Below, piece by piece: positions 17,516 to 25,547 of a stretch of DNA of 52,666 bases. The notes below the pieces were generated by a model. That model saw only the letters and a program-made list of their open reading frames with translations. It was not told where the DNA came from and did not search any database. This DNA comes from Microbacterium azadirachtae (lineage in GTDB: Bacteria > Actinomycetota > Actinomycetes > Actinomycetales > Microbacteriaceae). The position numbers were made by a program, and so were the translations under genes. The stretch is from positions 1 through 52,666 of the forward strand of contig NZ_JYIT01000059.1 in assembly GCF_000956545.1 (NCBI RefSeq), in the 5' to 3' direction. Numbering within the stretch: the stretch's first letter is position 1; each line of letters begins with the position of its first letter.

Positions 17516-18393
17516 CGGCCCGGATCCTCGACGGCAAGGCGGCGGCGGCCCAGATCAAGGCGGAGCTCGCCGAGCGCGTCGCGGCCCTCGCCGCGCGCGG
17601 GGTCGTCCCCGGCATCGGCACGGTGCTGGTGGGGGCCGATCCGGCCTCGCAGCTCTATGTCGGCATGAAGCACCGACAGTCCGAGGCGATCGGGATGAAC
17701 TCGATCCAGCGCGAGCTGCCCGCCGACGCGACCCAGGCCGAGGTCGAGGCCGTGATCGACGAGCTCAACGCGGATCCGGCGTGCCACGGCTACATCGTGC
17801 AGCTGCCGCTGCCGAAGCACCTCGACACGGACGCGATCCTGGAGCGGATCGATCCGGCCAAGGATGCCGACGGCCTGCACCCGACCAACCTCGGCCGCCT
17901 CGTGCTGAACGTGAACGCGCCGATCCACACTCCGCTCCCGTGCACGCCGCGCGGTGTGATCGAGCTGCTGCTGCGCAGCGACTACGACCTCAAGGGCAAG
18001 CACGTCGTCGTGGTCGGCCGCGGCGTCACGATCGGTCGCCCGATCGGGCTCCTCCTCACGCGCCGCGACATCAACGCGACCGTCACCCAGGTGCATACCG
18101 GTACGCCGGACATGTCGCCGTACCTGCGTGAGGCCGATGTGATCGTCGCCGGAGCCGGGGTCAAGCACCTGATCCGTGCCGAGGACGTCAAGCCGGGCGC
18201 CGCCGTGCTCGATGTGGGCGTGACGCGCGAGGACGACCCGGAGACCGGCAGGAGCAGGGTCTACGGGGACGTGGATCCGGCGGTCGCCGAGGTCGCGGGC
18301 TGGATCTCGCCGAACCCCGGCGGCGTCGGGCCGATGACCGTGGCCCTGCTCATGACGAACGTCGTCGAGGCGGCAGAGCGCGCCGTCGCCTGA
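17512..18393 (+). CDS. folD: Bifunctional methylene-THF dehydrogenase / methenyl-THF cyclohydrolase
   Basis: 293 residues, typical FolD. It converts 5,10-methylene-THF to 10-formyl-THF in two steps with NADP+. Motifs: [21 protein letters not shown] (about 39-59, catalytic Tyr and Lys), [10 protein letters not shown] (about 96-105), [11 protein letters not shown] and [17 protein letters not shown] (about 165-181, nucleotide-binding loop), and [17 protein letters not shown] (about 265-281). The nucleotide loop has GVT where many homologues have SxI/SVV, a common actinobacterial variation. The GTG start overlaps the glyA stop by GTGA, and the pair shares the ZTP-controlled transcript, tying THF charging to 10-formyl-THF supply for purine synthesis. 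Confidence 0.96.
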   Translation: MTARILDGKAAAAQIKAELAERVAALAARGVVPGIGTVLVGADPASQLYVGMKHRQSEAIGMNSIQRELPADATQAEVEAVIDELNADPACHGYIVQLPLPKHLDTDAILERIDPAKDADGLHPTNLGRLVLNVNAPIHTPLPCTPRGVIELLLRSDYDLKGKHVVVVGRGVTIGRPIGLLLTRRDINATVTQVHTGTPDMSPYLREADVIVAGAGVKHLIRAEDVKPGAAVLDVGVTREDDPETGRSRVYGDVDPAVAEVAGWISPNPGGVGPMTVALLMTNVVEAAERAVA

Positions 18394-18414
18394 GTCTCCC
18401 TGCGCCACGAAGAA

Positions 18415-18446
18415 CGGGCGGATCCGACCGATGTCGGGTCCGCCCG
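18415..18446. terminator. Terminator between folD and the convergent membrane-protein gene
   Basis: A 14-bp stem (18415-18428 with 18433-18446, one T-G wobble) and a 4-base CGAT loop, 22 bases after the folD stop. It is suited to act on both strands. Confidence 0.85.
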
Positions 18447-18468
18447 ATCCGCATCCGGGCGTCCGCGG

Positions 18469-18993
18469 TCAGCCGAGCTCGTCGAACATCCGGCGCTGCT
18501 CCGGCGTGAGTCCGTCGTCGAGCTCCGTGCGGGCCTCCGAGGTCGAGGCGGTCGACGCGGCGCCGGCGTCCCGGGAGCCCGAGCGCGAGCCGGAGATCCT
18601 GGCCCCCGCGGCGTCGTAGAGCTCGCCGGCCTTGCGGGACAGCGCGTCGTCGACCTGGTCGTAGACGACCCAGCCGATCAGCAGGATCACGGGCGGGAGG
18701 ATCCAGCCCCAGACGTTGCCGGCGGTCACGCCGCTCAGCCACACGGTGAGGATCCACACGACGAGCTCGACGGCGAACACGGCGAGGTACTGCACGAACT
18801 TGGTGCCGCTCGCCGACAGCGATGTCGCGGCCTTCGTCAGCAGGGGCTTGAGGAACAGGGCGGCCAGAGTGAGGATCACGGCGGCCCAGAGCGCGTGCAG
18901 GCCGACGCGGGCGGGAGTGAGCCAGCCGATCACGAGCAGCACGACGACGTCGAACACGTAGAGCGACGCGAACCGCACGATCAGATTCTTCAT
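18469..18993 (-). CDS. Integral membrane protein of unknown function
   Basis: 174 residues. Three to four transmembrane helices occur at about 10-25, 32-48, 66-87 and 92-110, followed by a cytoplasmic tail rich in Ser/Ala/Arg (about 125-150) and an acidic end (LTPEQRRMFDELG). The first two helices are short and separated by TPARVGLHALW, giving a holin-like or small-channel appearance, but no specific family is recognised. GGTGGAGG precedes the ATG, giving a good ribosome binding site. Neighbours (folD terminator and a TetR gene) do not suggest a role. Confidence 0.7.
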   Translation of the reverse strand: MKNLIVRFASLYVFDVVVLLVIGWLTPARVGLHALWAAVILTLAALFLKPLLTKAATSLSASGTKFVQYLAVFAVELVVWILTVWLSGVTAGNVWGWILPPVILLIGWVVYDQVDDALSRKAGELYDAAGARISGSRSGSRDAGAASTASTSEARTELDDGLTPEQRRMFDELG

Positions 18994-19082
18994 GCCTCCA
19001 CCCTGTCATGAGGGGGAGCGTGCCGGTAGCGACCGCCCCGACCGGGATCCGGGGCGTGGAGTGCGCGGCGCGGGGTGCGCCG

Positions 19083-19649
19083 TCAGCGGCCAGGGTGCAC
19101 AGCGGCGATCGCGTCCAGCACGGCGGCGTACACGGCATCGGCGTCGACCCACGGCGGCGCGACGCCGGCGAGTTCGAGGCCCACGGCGCCGTGCACCTGC
19201 GCCCAGACGGCCAGGGTGCTGCGGAGATCCACGTCCGGCCCGACCTCTGCCGCGCCGGTCAGCGTGCGGGCGAGAGGCAGCAGGGCGTCGAGCTCGCCGG
19301 TGTGGTCGGTAGGGTCGTGCGCCGTGCTGACCGCCCCGCTGAACATGAGCCGGTACCGGTCGGGGTGCTGCAGGGCCCAGGAGCGGTACGCCTCGCCGAG
19401 CGCGCGGAGCCCCCCGGGCTCCGCGGCCCGCTGCGCCTCGGCGAACGAGGCGAACGAGTCGGCGATGACCGCGGAGATCAGATCCGCCTTGCTCCCGAAG
19501 AGCGTGTAGACGGCCGAGGTCGACGTATCCGCGGCCTGTGCGACCTCGCGCACCGAGAAGCGCTCAGGGCCGTCGCGGTCGATCATCGACGAGGCGACCG
19601 CGATGAGTCGGGAGCGCAGGTTCGCATCGTGCGTGACGGGTCTTGCCAT
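19083..19649 (-). CDS. TetR family transcriptional regulator
   Basis: 188 residues. The N-terminal helix-turn-helix (about 10-55: SRLIAVASSMIDRDGPERFSVREVAQAADTSTSAVYTLFGSKADLISAVI) is classic TetR, and the C-terminal part (about 75-188) resembles the TetR_C_33-type ligand-binding domain (WALQHPDRYRLMF, VWAQVHGAVGLELAG). It is divergent from the DUF4188 gene with only 66 bases between the starts. That gap holds three tandem 13-bp palindromic operator units, so the regulator very probably controls both itself and the DUF4188 gene. The inducer is unknown. Confidence 0.9.
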   Translation of the reverse strand: MARPVTHDANLRSRLIAVASSMIDRDGPERFSVREVAQAADTSTSAVYTLFGSKADLISAVIADSFASFAEAQRAAEPGGLRALGEAYRSWALQHPDRYRLMFSGAVSTAHDPTDHTGELDALLPLARTLTGAAEVGPDVDLRSTLAVWAQVHGAVGLELAGVAPPWVDADAVYAAVLDAIAAVHPGR

Positions 19650-19665
19650 ACGAGGGATCCTATCG

Positions 19666-19704
19666 TAACGTCGTTCTGTAACAACGTTCTATAACAACGT
19701 TAGA
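19666..19704. promoter_or_regulatory. Triple tandem operator between tetR and the DUF4188 gene
   Basis: Three adjoining 13-bp units (19666-19678, 19679-19691, 19692-19704) with consensus TAACAACGTTCTA; units 2 and 3 differ only at the end. Each contains a TAAC-N3-GTTA/GTTC half-palindrome. One unit per 13 bp places successive sites on rotating helix faces, which would let several repressor dimers cover the intergenic region. Confidence 0.75.
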
Positions 19705-19715
19705 AAGGAACGGCG

Positions 19716-20192
19716 ATGGGTGCGAAGGTCTTCCCCGGGCGGTACACGGCGGCCGTCGACCGCACCGACATCACGGTGTTCGTGATCGGCATGCGGGCGA
19801 ATCGGTGGTGGCAGGTCGGGCGGGTGCTGCGCGTGGCGCGGCGGATGCCCGCGATGCTGCGCCACCTCTCGAGCCATCCGGAGGCGGGGATGCTCGGCTG
19901 CGAGAGCTGGCTGGGCCGCACGACGATCCTGCTCTCCTACTGGGAGAGTCCGGAGCATCTGCAGCGGTTCGCGGCGGACCGCGACGCACCGCACCTGCAG
20001 CCGTGGCGCGACTTCATGCACACCCTGCTCGGATCCGGCAGCGTCGGCGTCTGGCATGAGACCTATCAGGTCCCGGCCGGAGGGATGGAGGCGATCTACG
20101 CCGACATGCCGCTGTTCGGACTCGCTGCGGCGACGGCGCACGAGCCCGTGGGGCCGGGCCGGAACACCGCCCGGCAGCGGCTGGGCCGCTGA
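19716..20192 (+). CDS. DUF4188 domain protein (monooxygenase-like alpha-beta barrel)
   Basis: 158 residues. Conserved DUF4188 features are FVIGMRANRWWQVGRVLRVARRMPAML (about 22-48), a SHPEAGMLG turn, LLSYWESPEHLQRFA (about 72-86) and WHETYQVPAGGMEAIYADMP (about 112-131). The fold is that of the dimeric alpha-beta barrel superfamily that includes small heme-dependent and cofactor-free monooxygenases. The substrate is unknown. AAAGGA lies just upstream of the ATG. The gene is the only apparent target of the divergent TetR regulator, suggesting it handles a toxic small molecule sensed by TetR. Confidence 0.8.
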   Translation: MGAKVFPGRYTAAVDRTDITVFVIGMRANRWWQVGRVLRVARRMPAMLRHLSSHPEAGMLGCESWLGRTTILLSYWESPEHLQRFAADRDAPHLQPWRDFMHTLLGSGSVGVWHETYQVPAGGMEAIYADMPLFGLAAATAHEPVGPGRNTARQRLGR

Positions 20193-20207
20193 CGGTCGCT
20201 GCCGGGC
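20169..20207. terminator. Bidirectional terminator between the DUF4188 and HupE-like genes
   Basis: A perfect 11-bp inverted repeat (20169-20179 and 20197-20207) with a 17-base loop. It spans the DUF4188 stop codon and ends two bases before the stop codon of the convergent gene. Confidence 0.7.
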
Positions 20208-20208
20208 G

Positions 20209-21411
20209 TCACGGCGTGCCGGGCAGCCCGAGCACCCGCAGGAAGAACCAGAGCAGGCCGAACGCGAGCACCACGACCGTGACGACGATGCCCGCGACGG
20301 TCGCCGTGCGCGGCATCCGGCGGCGCAGCAGCATCAACGCCGGGAAGACGATCAGGATGATCGACAGCTGCACCGCCTCGATGCCCAGGTTGAACACCAG
20401 CAGCGACCACAGCAGCGTCCACGACCACGGCTCGGTGATGTGGAGCGCACTGGCGAAGCCGAGTCCGTGGATGAGCCCGAAGCCGAACACGATCCCGAGG
20501 CGCAGCAGCGCAGCCCGGCGGGACGGCTCAGGCGCCGGCTCGCCTCGGCGCCGCGCGGCGCGCCGCAGCCGCTCCTCCCACAGATGCCAGGCCGCGACTG
20601 CGGCGATCGACAGCGCGATCGCCGGCTCCACGATGTCCGACCCGACGTGCACGAGACCGAGCGCGGCGAGCAGGAACGTGATCGAGTGCGCCACCGTGAA
20701 GCAGGTGGCCGCGAATACGACGTCGCGCAGGCGCCGGGAGCTCACGATGAGGGCGAGGAGGAACAGGATGTGGTCGATCCCGGTGAGCAGGTGCTCGGCG
20801 CCGAGCAGGAAGAACTCCGCGAAGCGCTCGGTCCACGGCTGCACGGTGGAGAACCGCGGGTGGCTCGCGTCCAGTGCCGCGCTGCCGCTGCGGCCGTCGA
20901 GGGCGTACGTCACGATCGTCTTGGTGTCCTTGACCATGCCCTCCGTGTCGGGGAACAGGGTGCTGCGCACGACGACGGCGCCGTGGTGCGCGGCGGCGCA
21001 GGCGTAGCGCACGGTGAAGCGCGCGTAGTCCGTGGCGTCCCGGGTGTGGAACTCCGCCGGACCGTCGGCCCGCGGTCGGCAGGGGCCGCCGCCGTCCACG
21101 GCGACGGTGAAGTGCGCGGACGCATACGCCACGATCGCCGCCGCGTGATCCGCCAGCACCCGGTTCTCCGCCCCCGGATGCGGATGCTCGACCGCATCGG
21201 CGAAGAGGGCAGGATCCTTCTCCGCCCGGGCGGCGGAAGCGCTCAGCAACGGGTACTGGAGATCGAATGCCACCCGCACGTCGGTCGCGCTCGCCGCCGA
21301 CAGATCGGCGTATGCGACGGTCGTCACATGGGCGTCGGCCGGGCGGGCCAGCAGCAGCACCGCCGCGCCGACGAGTACGAGGACGAGCGCGCCGCGCGAC
21401 AGGAGGCGCAT
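20209..21411 (-). CDS. HupE/UreJ-family membrane protein with N-terminal extracytoplasmic domain
   Basis: 400 residues. A signal peptide (about 1-27, LVLVGAAVLLLARPADA-H) leads into an extracytoplasmic domain (about 28-195), then about seven helices with the HupE/UreJ_2 signature: GAEHLLTGIDHILFLLALI (about 210-228), FTVAHSITFLLAALG, EPAIALSIA and GLIHGLGFASAL (about 307-318). The conserved His residues are metal-ligand candidates, and family members are implicated in nickel or cobalt uptake. ATG 21411 is chosen because the signal peptide starts there and GAGGAGG-like sequence lies nearby; the frame upstream is non-homologous. No hydrogenase, urease or cobalamin gene is in the window. Confidence 0.82.
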   Translation of the reverse strand: MRLLSRGALVLVLVGAAVLLLARPADAHVTTVAYADLSAASATDVRVAFDLQYPLLSASAARAEKDPALFADAVEHPHPGAENRVLADHAAAIVAYASAHFTVAVDGGGPCRPRADGPAEFHTRDATDYARFTVRYACAAAHHGAVVVRSTLFPDTEGMVKDTKTIVTYALDGRSGSAALDASHPRFSTVQPWTERFAEFFLLGAEHLLTGIDHILFLLALIVSSRRLRDVVFAATCFTVAHSITFLLAALGLVHVGSDIVEPAIALSIAAVAAWHLWEERLRRAARRRGEPAPEPSRRAALLRLGIVFGFGLIHGLGFASALHITEPWSWTLLWSLLVFNLGIEAVQLSIILIVFPALMLLRRRMPRTATVAGIVVTVVVLAFGLLWFFLRVLGLPGTP

Positions 21412-21433
21412 CGGCGGGAGCCCCGTCCCCGGA

Positions 21434-22165
21434 TCAGCCCTGCCGCACCTGACCGAGCGTGGACTCGACGCCTGCGATGCGGGCGTACTCGTCGAAGCGG
21501 AACGTGGCGCTCCCGGTCGCATCGCTCACGACCGCGCCCGAGTACGCCTCGTCGGTCCACTGCATGCTCCAGCCCGCGAGACGCGCGAGATCCCAGACCG
21601 AGGAGCGCGCGTCGGACAGCGAGAGCTCGGGAAGGATCCGCGGCAGCGCCGTCACGGCGTCGGCCACGGTGAGCGCGGGCAGCGGAGCGTCGAGCAGGAA
21701 CACCGCGCGGGTGCCGCTGCCGACCGGCGCCGAGTAGTACGGCGAACGGCCGGTGATCTCCTCGGCGATCGCGGCGACCTGGTGGGCGGCCCCCGAGATC
21801 CATCCGTCGACGTCGGCGTCGGCCTCGGCCGGGAACGGCAGCTCGGGCTGCGAGAGCTCGGCGATCCCGTAGGTGGTGCCGTAGTCGCGGAGAGCGGCGA
21901 TCTGCGGGTCGGCTCCGCCCTGGGGGTGCGCCCACGCCCACATCAGCGAACGCGGCCCCGGGGCGATGGTCGCGACCAGCGAGGCGCGCGCGACGATGCG
22001 ACGGCTCGGGTCGGCCTCGGAAGTGAAGGCGAGGGTGCCCGCCGCGAGATCGACGTCCCAGCGGTGCTCGCCCAGGGCGTCGGTCGCAGCGACGAGCTGG
22101 TCCTGGCGGAGGGCGGCGAACAGTGCCGCGCGGTCGGCGAGAGGCGCGAGGGCGGGGAAGGTCAT
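21434..22165 (-). CDS. DUF6882-like conserved protein
   Basis: 243 residues, soluble, acidic. The pattern WDVDLAAGTLAFTSEADPSRRIVARASLVATIAPGPRSLMWAWAHP and a central LRDYGTTYGIAEL block match the DUF6882 type of conserved actinobacterial proteins, which have no known function. The ATG is preceded by AGGATG. It ends 22 bases before the HupE-like start, so the two may be co-transcribed, but a functional link is not evident. Confidence 0.65.
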   Translation of the reverse strand: MTFPALAPLADRAALFAALRQDQLVAATDALGEHRWDVDLAAGTLAFTSEADPSRRIVARASLVATIAPGPRSLMWAWAHPQGGADPQIAALRDYGTTYGIAELSQPELPFPAEADADVDGWISGAAHQVAAIAEEITGRSPYYSAPVGSGTRAVFLLDAPLPALTVADAVTALPRILPELSLSDARSSVWDLARLAGWSMQWTDEAYSGAVVSDATGSATFRFDEYARIAGVESTLGQVRQG

Positions 22166-22233
22166 GGATTCATCCTGCCGTCACCGCCTATGAATGCGCC
22201 AGTTCATCGGGTGCCGCGTCGCGCGCCGGGTGT

Positions 22234-23484
22234 TCAGGCGACCGGGACGTCCTCGGGCACCGCGTCCGCGCGTCGGCGCATCCGCCAGATGCTCGGCACC
22301 GCCATGGTCCCGAGCGCGATCGCGGCGTAGACGATCGCGGAGGCCACCATGAGCGCCGGCAGATCCACCCGGGCGATCAGCCATCCGAACGCGAGCGTGC
22401 CGACGGGCATCGCGACGTAGCTCCCCAGCATGTCGTAGCTGGAGACCCGCGAGAGCTTCTCCTCCGGGATCTGCTCCATCATCGTCACGTTCCAGCCGGT
22501 GCTGAACACCTCGACGCCCGCGCCCGCGACGAGCGCGGCGATGACCAGCAGGGGCACCGCCGGATGCAGGCCGAGGAGGGTGAGCGGGATCGCCAGGGCG
22601 CTCATCCCGAGCATGCCCAGCCGCAGTGGACGTCGGAGCGGGATCCACATCAGCAGCAGCGTCATCAGCAGCACGCCCGCGCCCTCGGCGCTGACGACCC
22701 AGCCCCAGCCCGCGACGCCCAGCAGCGGATCGTTCTTGGCGATGTACGGTCCCGCGACGCCCCAGGCGCCGACGTGGATCGCGTTGAGCACCATGAAGGC
22801 GAGCACGACGATCCACAGCCAGGGACGGGACCAGAACTCGCGCCACCCGTCATGGAGATCGTGGAACAGCCCCGCCCGCTGCCCGCGGATCGGCGGAGGG
22901 AGCCGCACCATCGCGAGGAACACGATCGCGGCGGCCCAGCCCGCGGCCTGGATCACCATGACCCAGGCCGGGCCGGCCAGGGCCACGATGCCGCCGGCGA
23001 CGACGGGACCCGCGATCGTGGTGGCGGAGCGGGCGAAGGACAGCAGCGCGTTCGCCTGCTGCAGGTGGTCCGGCGTGGTCAGCTGCGGGATGAGCCCCTG
23101 CATCGCCGGCATCACGAACGCGGCGGAGGCGCCGTTCACCGCGGCGAGGGCGGCCAGGGCCGGCACGGTGGCAGTGCCCGTGAACAGCAGCGCGGCGGTG
23201 GCGCCGATCGAGAGGATGTCGACGACGTAGCTGGTCTGGATGACGACGGCGCGCGGAAGCCGATCCGCGACGACGCCGCCGAGCAGCAGGAACACGATGT
23301 TGGCGACCGTGAACGCCGTGAGCACGATCGAGAGGGCGGCCGCGTCGTTGTCGATCCCCAGCACGGCGAAGGCGAGCGCGATGGACGACATGGATCCCGT
23401 GATCAGGGTGATCGTGCGGGCCAGGAAGAACCAGCGGAATCCCCGATCCCGCAGCGCCGCGATGCCCATCCTCACTCGCCCCAT
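22234..23484 (-). CDS. MFS transporter (DHA/MFS_3-type, putative exporter)
   Basis: About 416 residues with 10-12 hydrophobic helices and an intracellular loop 2-3 with GGVVADRLPRAVVIQTSY (about 70-87), a variant of the MFS GxxxDRxGRR motif. The FRWFFLARTITLITGSM start and VNGASAAFVMPAMQGLIPQL block fit the MFS_3 (enterobactin/macrolide exporter-like) group. ATG 23484 is chosen; an in-frame ATG at 23469 is also possible. The frame further upstream lies in an intergenic repeat and is not coding. The substrate is unknown. Confidence 0.85.
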   Translation of the reverse strand: MGRVRMGIAALRDRGFRWFFLARTITLITGSMSSIALAFAVLGIDNDAAALSIVLTAFTVANIVFLLLGGVVADRLPRAVVIQTSYVVDILSIGATAALLFTGTATVPALAALAAVNGASAAFVMPAMQGLIPQLTTPDHLQQANALLSFARSATTIAGPVVAGGIVALAGPAWVMVIQAAGWAAAIVFLAMVRLPPPIRGQRAGLFHDLHDGWREFWSRPWLWIVVLAFMVLNAIHVGAWGVAGPYIAKNDPLLGVAGWGWVVSAEGAGVLLMTLLLMWIPLRRPLRLGMLGMSALAIPLTLLGLHPAVPLLVIAALVAGAGVEVFSTGWNVTMMEQIPEEKLSRVSSYDMLGSYVAMPVGTLAFGWLIARVDLPALMVASAIVYAAIALGTMAVPSIWRMRRRADAVPEDVPVA

Positions 23485-23522
23485 CCTGTCAGGCGATCTC
23501 GGGATCGGCCGCCGCGCCGATC

Positions 23523-23586
23523 GGTTCAAGGCGCAATGTTCGTCCGCGATTCGGGCATTTGGCGACAAACATCGCTCCTCGAAACC
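23523..23586 (-). repeat. Structured repeat copy A (inverted relative to copy B), 3' flank of the DUF559 gene
   Basis: A large stem-loop: left arm 23523-23542 and right arm 23566-23586 pair imperfectly (GGTT..AATGTTCG with CAAACATCGCTCCTCGAAACC), with a 23-base loop. Read on the minus strand it aligns along its whole length, loop included (CGCC-AAA-TGCCCGA), with copy B at 24637-24699. Its right edge is 6 bases from the DUF559 stop codon. Confidence 0.75.
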
Positions 23587-23592
23587 TGCCGA

Positions 23593-24579
23593 TCACGCGC
23601 CCAGCGCGGACCGGATTCGGCGGAGCAGCGTCGTCTCGTCTCTCAGCAGGGCGGCGGTCACCTCGATCACCGTCCATCCTGCGGCACGGAGAGCTGCCGC
23701 CCTCTCCACGTCTCTGCTCCACTGTGCGGAGTGCTGCAGGCCGTGGTATTCGACGGCCACCTTCTGCGCCGGATAGACCAGGTCGACGCAGCCGAGGAAC
23801 CGGCCGCGATCGTCGAAGACGTCCTGGTTGAGCTGAGGTTCGGGAAGACCTGACGTGATGATCAGCCACCGCAGGCGCGATTCACGAGGCGACCACGAGT
23901 CCACCCGGATCAGCTCGATCGCCGTACGCAGCTTGGCGATGCCCTGACGTCTCCCCGCGTTCATGGCCTCCTTCAGCTGCTCGATCGTGGCGAGCGGACG
24001 TCTGCCGACGGCGGGGCGGCCCACTCCGGGTTTCCACTCACGGCAGAAGTAGTCGCCGGCGGCCAAGAGGTCAACCGTGCCGAGTTCAGCCGCGAGCGAT
24101 ACCCAGGTCGCCGCGGGTGATGCGACACGGAAGCCCCGGTGGTCGCAGACCTCCGTCATCCTGCGGAGAGAGCGGTGGCCTTCGACACCTGCCATGCGGG
24201 GGAGCGCGACAGGGCCGAGCGCGCACACATGGAGTGCGGGTCCCGCGGCGCCCGCCGGATCGCCCCGCTCGTCCAGAACGAGCGGGAGCGGGGCGCCCCA
24301 GATCGCAGCAGCGGTCTGGTGGCTGAAGAAGTGTCCGGAGTGCATCCGCGGGGCGTAGTCGGCAGCTCGTGAGAGCCGCAACAGCCGCTGACGTTCGTAA
24401 GGGTCGGTGATCGTCGCCGGATCCAGAGCCTCCCGTCGCGTGCGCACGCCGGGGAACGGGGCTCGCAGGTCGGACCCGCGCAATCGGCCGTGACCGATGC
24501 CATGCCGGCGTGCCAGCGCGACCGAGAAGGTGGATCCGAGTTCCTCGGGCAGATCTGAATGTCGGCGCATGCGACACAC
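23593..24579 (-). CDS. DUF559 / AbiEi-like protein with C-terminal Vsr-type endonuclease-like domain
   Basis: 325-328 residues. The N-terminal part (about 1-120) resembles the winged-helix/AbiEi-antitoxin-like region seen in many actinobacterial DUF559 proteins (SVALARRHGIGHGRL, HSGHFFSHQTAAAIWGAPLP). The C-terminal part (about 225-325) has the PD-(D/E)xK/Vsr-like layout: ESRLRWLI, GCVDLVYPAQKVAVEYHGLQHSAQWSRDVERAAALRAAGW. The catalytic candidates D (VDLVY) and E (VEYHG) are present; the usual EYDG/EVDG reads EYHG here. GTG 24579 has GGGAGGGG four bases upstream, while ATG 24570 is the alternative. No toxin partner is adjacent. The gene is bracketed by two inverted copies of a structured repeat. 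Confidence 0.75.
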   Translation of the reverse strand: MCRMRRHSDLPEELGSTFSVALARRHGIGHGRLRGSDLRAPFPGVRTRREALDPATITDPYERQRLLRLSRAADYAPRMHSGHFFSHQTAAAIWGAPLPLVLDERGDPAGAAGPALHVCALGPVALPRMAGVEGHRSLRRMTEVCDHRGFRVASPAATWVSLAAELGTVDLLAAGDYFCREWKPGVGRPAVGRRPLATIEQLKEAMNAGRRQGIAKLRTAIELIRVDSWSPRESRLRWLIITSGLPEPQLNQDVFDDRGRFLGCVDLVYPAQKVAVEYHGLQHSAQWSRDVERAAALRAAGWTVIEVTAALLRDETTLLRRIRSALGA

Positions 24580-24630
24580 TCTGCCCCTCCCGGAAACCCC
24601 GGTCCCACTTATCCACAGCCGCTCGATCAT

Positions 24631-24699
24631 CTCGAACGTTCGAGGAGCATTGTTCGCGCCGAAACTGCCCGATACAGAGCGAACATCGCTCCTCGAACG
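24631..24699 (+). repeat. Structured repeat copy B, 5' flank of the DUF559 gene
   Basis: Two 20-base arms (24637-24656 and 24680-24699) pair at 18 of 20 positions around a 23-base loop. At its left edge a perfect 14-bp palindrome, CTCGAACGTTCGAG (24631-24644), overlaps the first arm. It is the inverted counterpart of copy A at 23523-23586; loop length and loop core TGCCCGA are kept in both. It lies between the DUF559 start and the end of the hpaI-like gene, so it might also act as terminator of the latter. Confidence 0.8.
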
Positions 24700-24716
24700 T
24701 GAAACCGGGATCCGGG

Positions 24717-25547
24717 TCAGTAGCTGGCGGAGGGGGAGGACGGGGCCGGGGCGGACGGGGGGAGGAAGCGGACCGCGAGGGCCTCGGAGGCCCGCGCGAG
24801 GAGGGCGACGTCCGCGCCGACGGCGACGAAGGCGGCACCGGCGGCGATGTACGCGTCGGCAGCGGCCGGATCGAACGCGTTCACGCCCACGGGAGTGCCG
24901 ACGGCGGTCGCCTCGGCGAACACCCGCTCGACCGCGGCGACCACGTCGGGGTGGGTCTGCTGTCCGAGCAGGCCCATCGAGGCGGCGAGGTCGGAGGGGC
25001 CCACGAAGACCGCGTCCACACCGTCGACCGCGGCGATCTCTGCCGCGGCGGCGACGCCGGCCGCGGTCTCGATCTGCACCGTCAGCGACACATGCTCCGC
25101 GGCGTCGCGGAGGTAGCCGTCCACGCGGTTCCACCGGGCGCTGCGAGCCAGGGCGGAGCCCACCCCGCGCACGCCCTCGGGCGGGTACCGCGTGGCGGCG
25201 ACCGCGGCGCGCGCCTCCTCGGCCGAGGAGACCATCGGGACGATGAGGTTCTGCGCGCCGAGGTCGAGCACCTGCTTGATGATCACGGGGTCGTTCCACG
25301 GCACGCGCACGAGGGGCGTGATCGGGTACGCCGCCGCCACCTGCAGCTGAACCTGCAGCGTGTCGAGCGTGTTCGCCGAGTGCTCGCCGTCGATCAGCAG
25401 CCAGTCCAGGCCGGATCCGGCGGCGATCTCGGTCACGAGCGCGCTGCCGGTGCACGCCCACATCCCGATGAGGGGGCGCGCACCGGCCGGGCTCCCGGCC
25501 CGCTCCGCGAGACGGTCGCGGAACGTCGGGCTCAGACGAAGCGGCAT
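24717..25547 (-). CDS. hpaI: HpcH/HpaI aldolase (4-hydroxy-2-oxoheptanedioate aldolase type)
   Basis: 276 residues. It cleaves 4-hydroxy-2-oxoheptane-1,7-dioate to pyruvate and succinate semialdehyde, the last step of homoprotocatechuate degradation. Motifs: IGMWACTGSALVTEIAAGSGLDWLLIDGEHSANTL (about 27-60), a VPMVSSAEEARAAV and RYPPEGVRGVG stretch (about 103-130), VQIETAAGVAAA (metal-binding Glu) and VFVGPSDLAASMG (metal-binding Asp, about 180-192). The C-terminus (after about 255) is Pro/Ser-rich. The ATG at 25547 overlaps the upstream hpaH by 16 bases, and the gene is the last in the operon. A generic 2,4-dihydroxyhept-2-ene-1,7-dioate or citrate-lyase-like role is possible from sequence alone; the context fixes HpaI. 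Confidence 0.92.
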   Translation of the reverse strand: MPLRLSPTFRDRLAERAGSPAGARPLIGMWACTGSALVTEIAAGSGLDWLLIDGEHSANTLDTLQVQLQVAAAYPITPLVRVPWNDPVIIKQVLDLGAQNLIVPMVSSAEEARAAVAATRYPPEGVRGVGSALARSARWNRVDGYLRDAAEHVSLTVQIETAAGVAAAAEIAAVDGVDAVFVGPSDLAASMGLLGQQTHPDVVAAVERVFAEATAVGTPVGVNAFDPAAADAYIAAGAAFVAVGADVALLARASEALAVRFLPPSAPAPSSPSASY

